This document shows positions 63,083-64,000 of a stretch of 64,000 bases of DNA, piece after piece. This stretch comes from Streptomyces diacarni (GTDB lineage Bacteria > Actinomycetota > Actinomycetes > Streptomycetales > Streptomycetaceae), in the NCBI RefSeq assembly GCF_003323715.1, contig NZ_QOIN01000057.1, forward strand, positions 1 through 64,000, read 5' to 3'. Position 1 is the stretch's first letter. Each line of letters opens with the position of its first letter. The position numbers and the translations under genes were made by a program. The notes under the pieces are model-generated. The model was not told the origin of the DNA, did no database searches, and saw only the letters and a program-made list of their open reading frames with translations.

Positions 63083-63952
63083 GTGCGAATCCACGAACTC
63101 AACTGCGGAACCCTCGACGTCCCCGGTGGGGAAGCCGTCTTCGGGGTGCCCCACTTCGTCTGCAGATGCCTCCTGATCGAGCTGGAGGACCGGCTCGTCG
63201 CCGTCGACACCGGGATCGGGCGCGGAGATATCGAGTCCCCCGAGCTTCGCCTGGGGAAGGACTGGATCGCTCAGGTCGGTCCGGCTCTCGATCCCGATGA
63301 AACGCTGATCGCCCATGTCGTCTCGCTGGGTTTCGATCCGGGGGACGTCTCCGACGTGATCTTGACTCATCACCACCGCGACCACGTCGGCGGGCTCTCC
63401 GACTTCCCCTCGGCCCGGGTTCACACCACGAGCGCCTGCCGCTCCGCCGTCGAGGAAGGAGAGGGTCGTGTCATCCCCGCGCAGTGGGCGCACGGCGTGG
63501 TGTGGGCTCCGGCGCCCGTGCCCGCGGCCGACTGGCGGGGACAGGCCTCCTGGAGACTCGACGGTCTCCCGGCCTCGATCCGTCTGGTCGCGCTGTCCGG
63601 CCACTCCCCGGGACATGCCGGGGTACTCGTCGACGACGCCTTCAGGGGCCGGGAGCTCCTGCACATCGGCGACGCGGTCCACCATCACGCGCAGCTCACC
63701 TGCACGGCGCCGCCCGCGGTCGAAGCATTCGCCGCCGCCACACAGCACGACGAAACCGCCAGGCTCCACACGCAGCGGCTGCTGGCCGAGCTCGCCGGTG
63801 AGGGGACGGTGCGTCTGGTCAATTCGCACGACCCCGATCCAGACTCCGGCGCCGGCCCTGGGACCGGCCCCGGCCCAGATCGCGATGCCGTACCCGTCAG
63901 CCAGTCCCGGAAACCACTCACCGCCCGGCACGTCGGTGCGGACCAGCACTGA
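63083..63952 (+). CDS. metallo-beta-lactamase-fold hydrolase
   Basis: A 289-residue MBL-fold enzyme. The metal-binding motif THHHRDHVGG, the Asp in VDTGIG, the later His in LSGHSPGHAGVL and Asp in LHIGDAVHHHA are all present. The family includes lactonases and glyoxalase II-like thioesterases; the substrate is not evident. The last ~40 residues are Asp/Pro/Gly-rich. GTG 63083 is chosen over GTG 63053 because the latter lies inside the promoter spacer. It is induced, by inference, by the divergent MerR protein. Confidence 0.9.
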   Translation: MRIHELNCGTLDVPGGEAVFGVPHFVCRCLLIELEDRLVAVDTGIGRGDIESPELRLGKDWIAQVGPALDPDETLIAHVVSLGFDPGDVSDVILTHHHRDHVGGLSDFPSARVHTTSACRSAVEEGEGRVIPAQWAHGVVWAPAPVPAADWRGQASWRLDGLPASIRLVALSGHSPGHAGVLVDDAFRGRELLHIGDAVHHHAQLTCTAPPAVEAFAAATQHDETARLHTQRLLAELAGEGTVRLVNSHDPDPDSGAGPGTGPGPDRDAVPVSQSRKPLTARHVGADQH

Positions 63953-64000
63953 TCCAGGTGATGCAGCGCCACCTGCCCCAGCGCGGCCTCAATCGCCGCC

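Overview
The window is chromosomal DNA from a Streptomyces or close relative. It is very GC-rich with strong third-position GC bias. Shine-Dalgarno sites are often weak or absent, and the regulatory genes are typical of the genus (AtrA-like TetR regulator, SARP/AfsR-type regulator, SpoIIE-type phosphatases, many ECF sigma factors). Gene order at the left end (MarR, MFS, phosphatase, NADH dehydrogenase, AtrA, sigma factor, AfsR-like, Asn-synthase-like, sporulation-associated regulator, L-2-hydroxyglutarate oxidase, trmB, PrsW) resembles, from memory, the S. coelicolor SCO41xx core region. I see no insertion sequence, prophage, integrase or CRISPR array.

Layout. 1-561: promoter and leader of an rRNA operon reading leftward out of the window. 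562-8129: MarR/MFS divergent pair, PAS-SpoIIE-HATPase protein, type II NADH dehydrogenase, AtrA-like regulator. 8444-19447: sigma factor fused to a zinc-finger/membrane/proline-rich tail, SARP-NB-ARC-TPR regulator, asparagine-synthase-like protein with an altered PP-loop, a 1.15-kb gene-free gap, and an HTH/TPR regulator. 19720-27931: L-2-hydroxyglutarate oxidase, TrmB, PrsW protease, aldo/keto reductase, an M23 endopeptidase behind a c-di-AMP (ydaO) riboswitch, and a membrane SpoIIE phosphatase. 28223-35535: DUF4232 lipoprotein, Ser/Thr kinase, two ECF sigma factors (one of the ECF41 class), a nucleoside-diphosphate-sugar epimerase-like oxidoreductase and a hydrolase.

35618-45294 is a compact locus of envelope-type genes: sugar-nucleotide epimerase, two-component system, GT2 and DUF2064 glycosyltransferases, methyltransferase, small membrane protein, cytochrome b/sulfite-oxidase-like fusion and a polytopic membrane protein. 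It looks like an uncharacterised glycan- or small-molecule-modifying system. 45425-49716: UvrA-like stand-alone ABC ATPase, SDR/DUF985 pair, STAS protein. 49926-54604: tripartite tricarboxylate transporter TctCBA and a CPA2 antiporter. 54791-63952: DedA protein, secreted M28 aminopeptidase, VapB-like orphan, LytR_C protein, upp, tadA with its associated protein, tRNA-Ser(CGA), and a MerR/metallo-beta-lactamase-fold divergent pair.

A recurring regulatory theme is leaderless transcription. At least ten start codons lie 6-7 nt after a TANNNT hexamer with no Shine-Dalgarno site, and this decides several starts. Many proteins carry low-complexity Pro/Gly/Ala/Ser tails or insertions encoded by short tandem DNA repeats.
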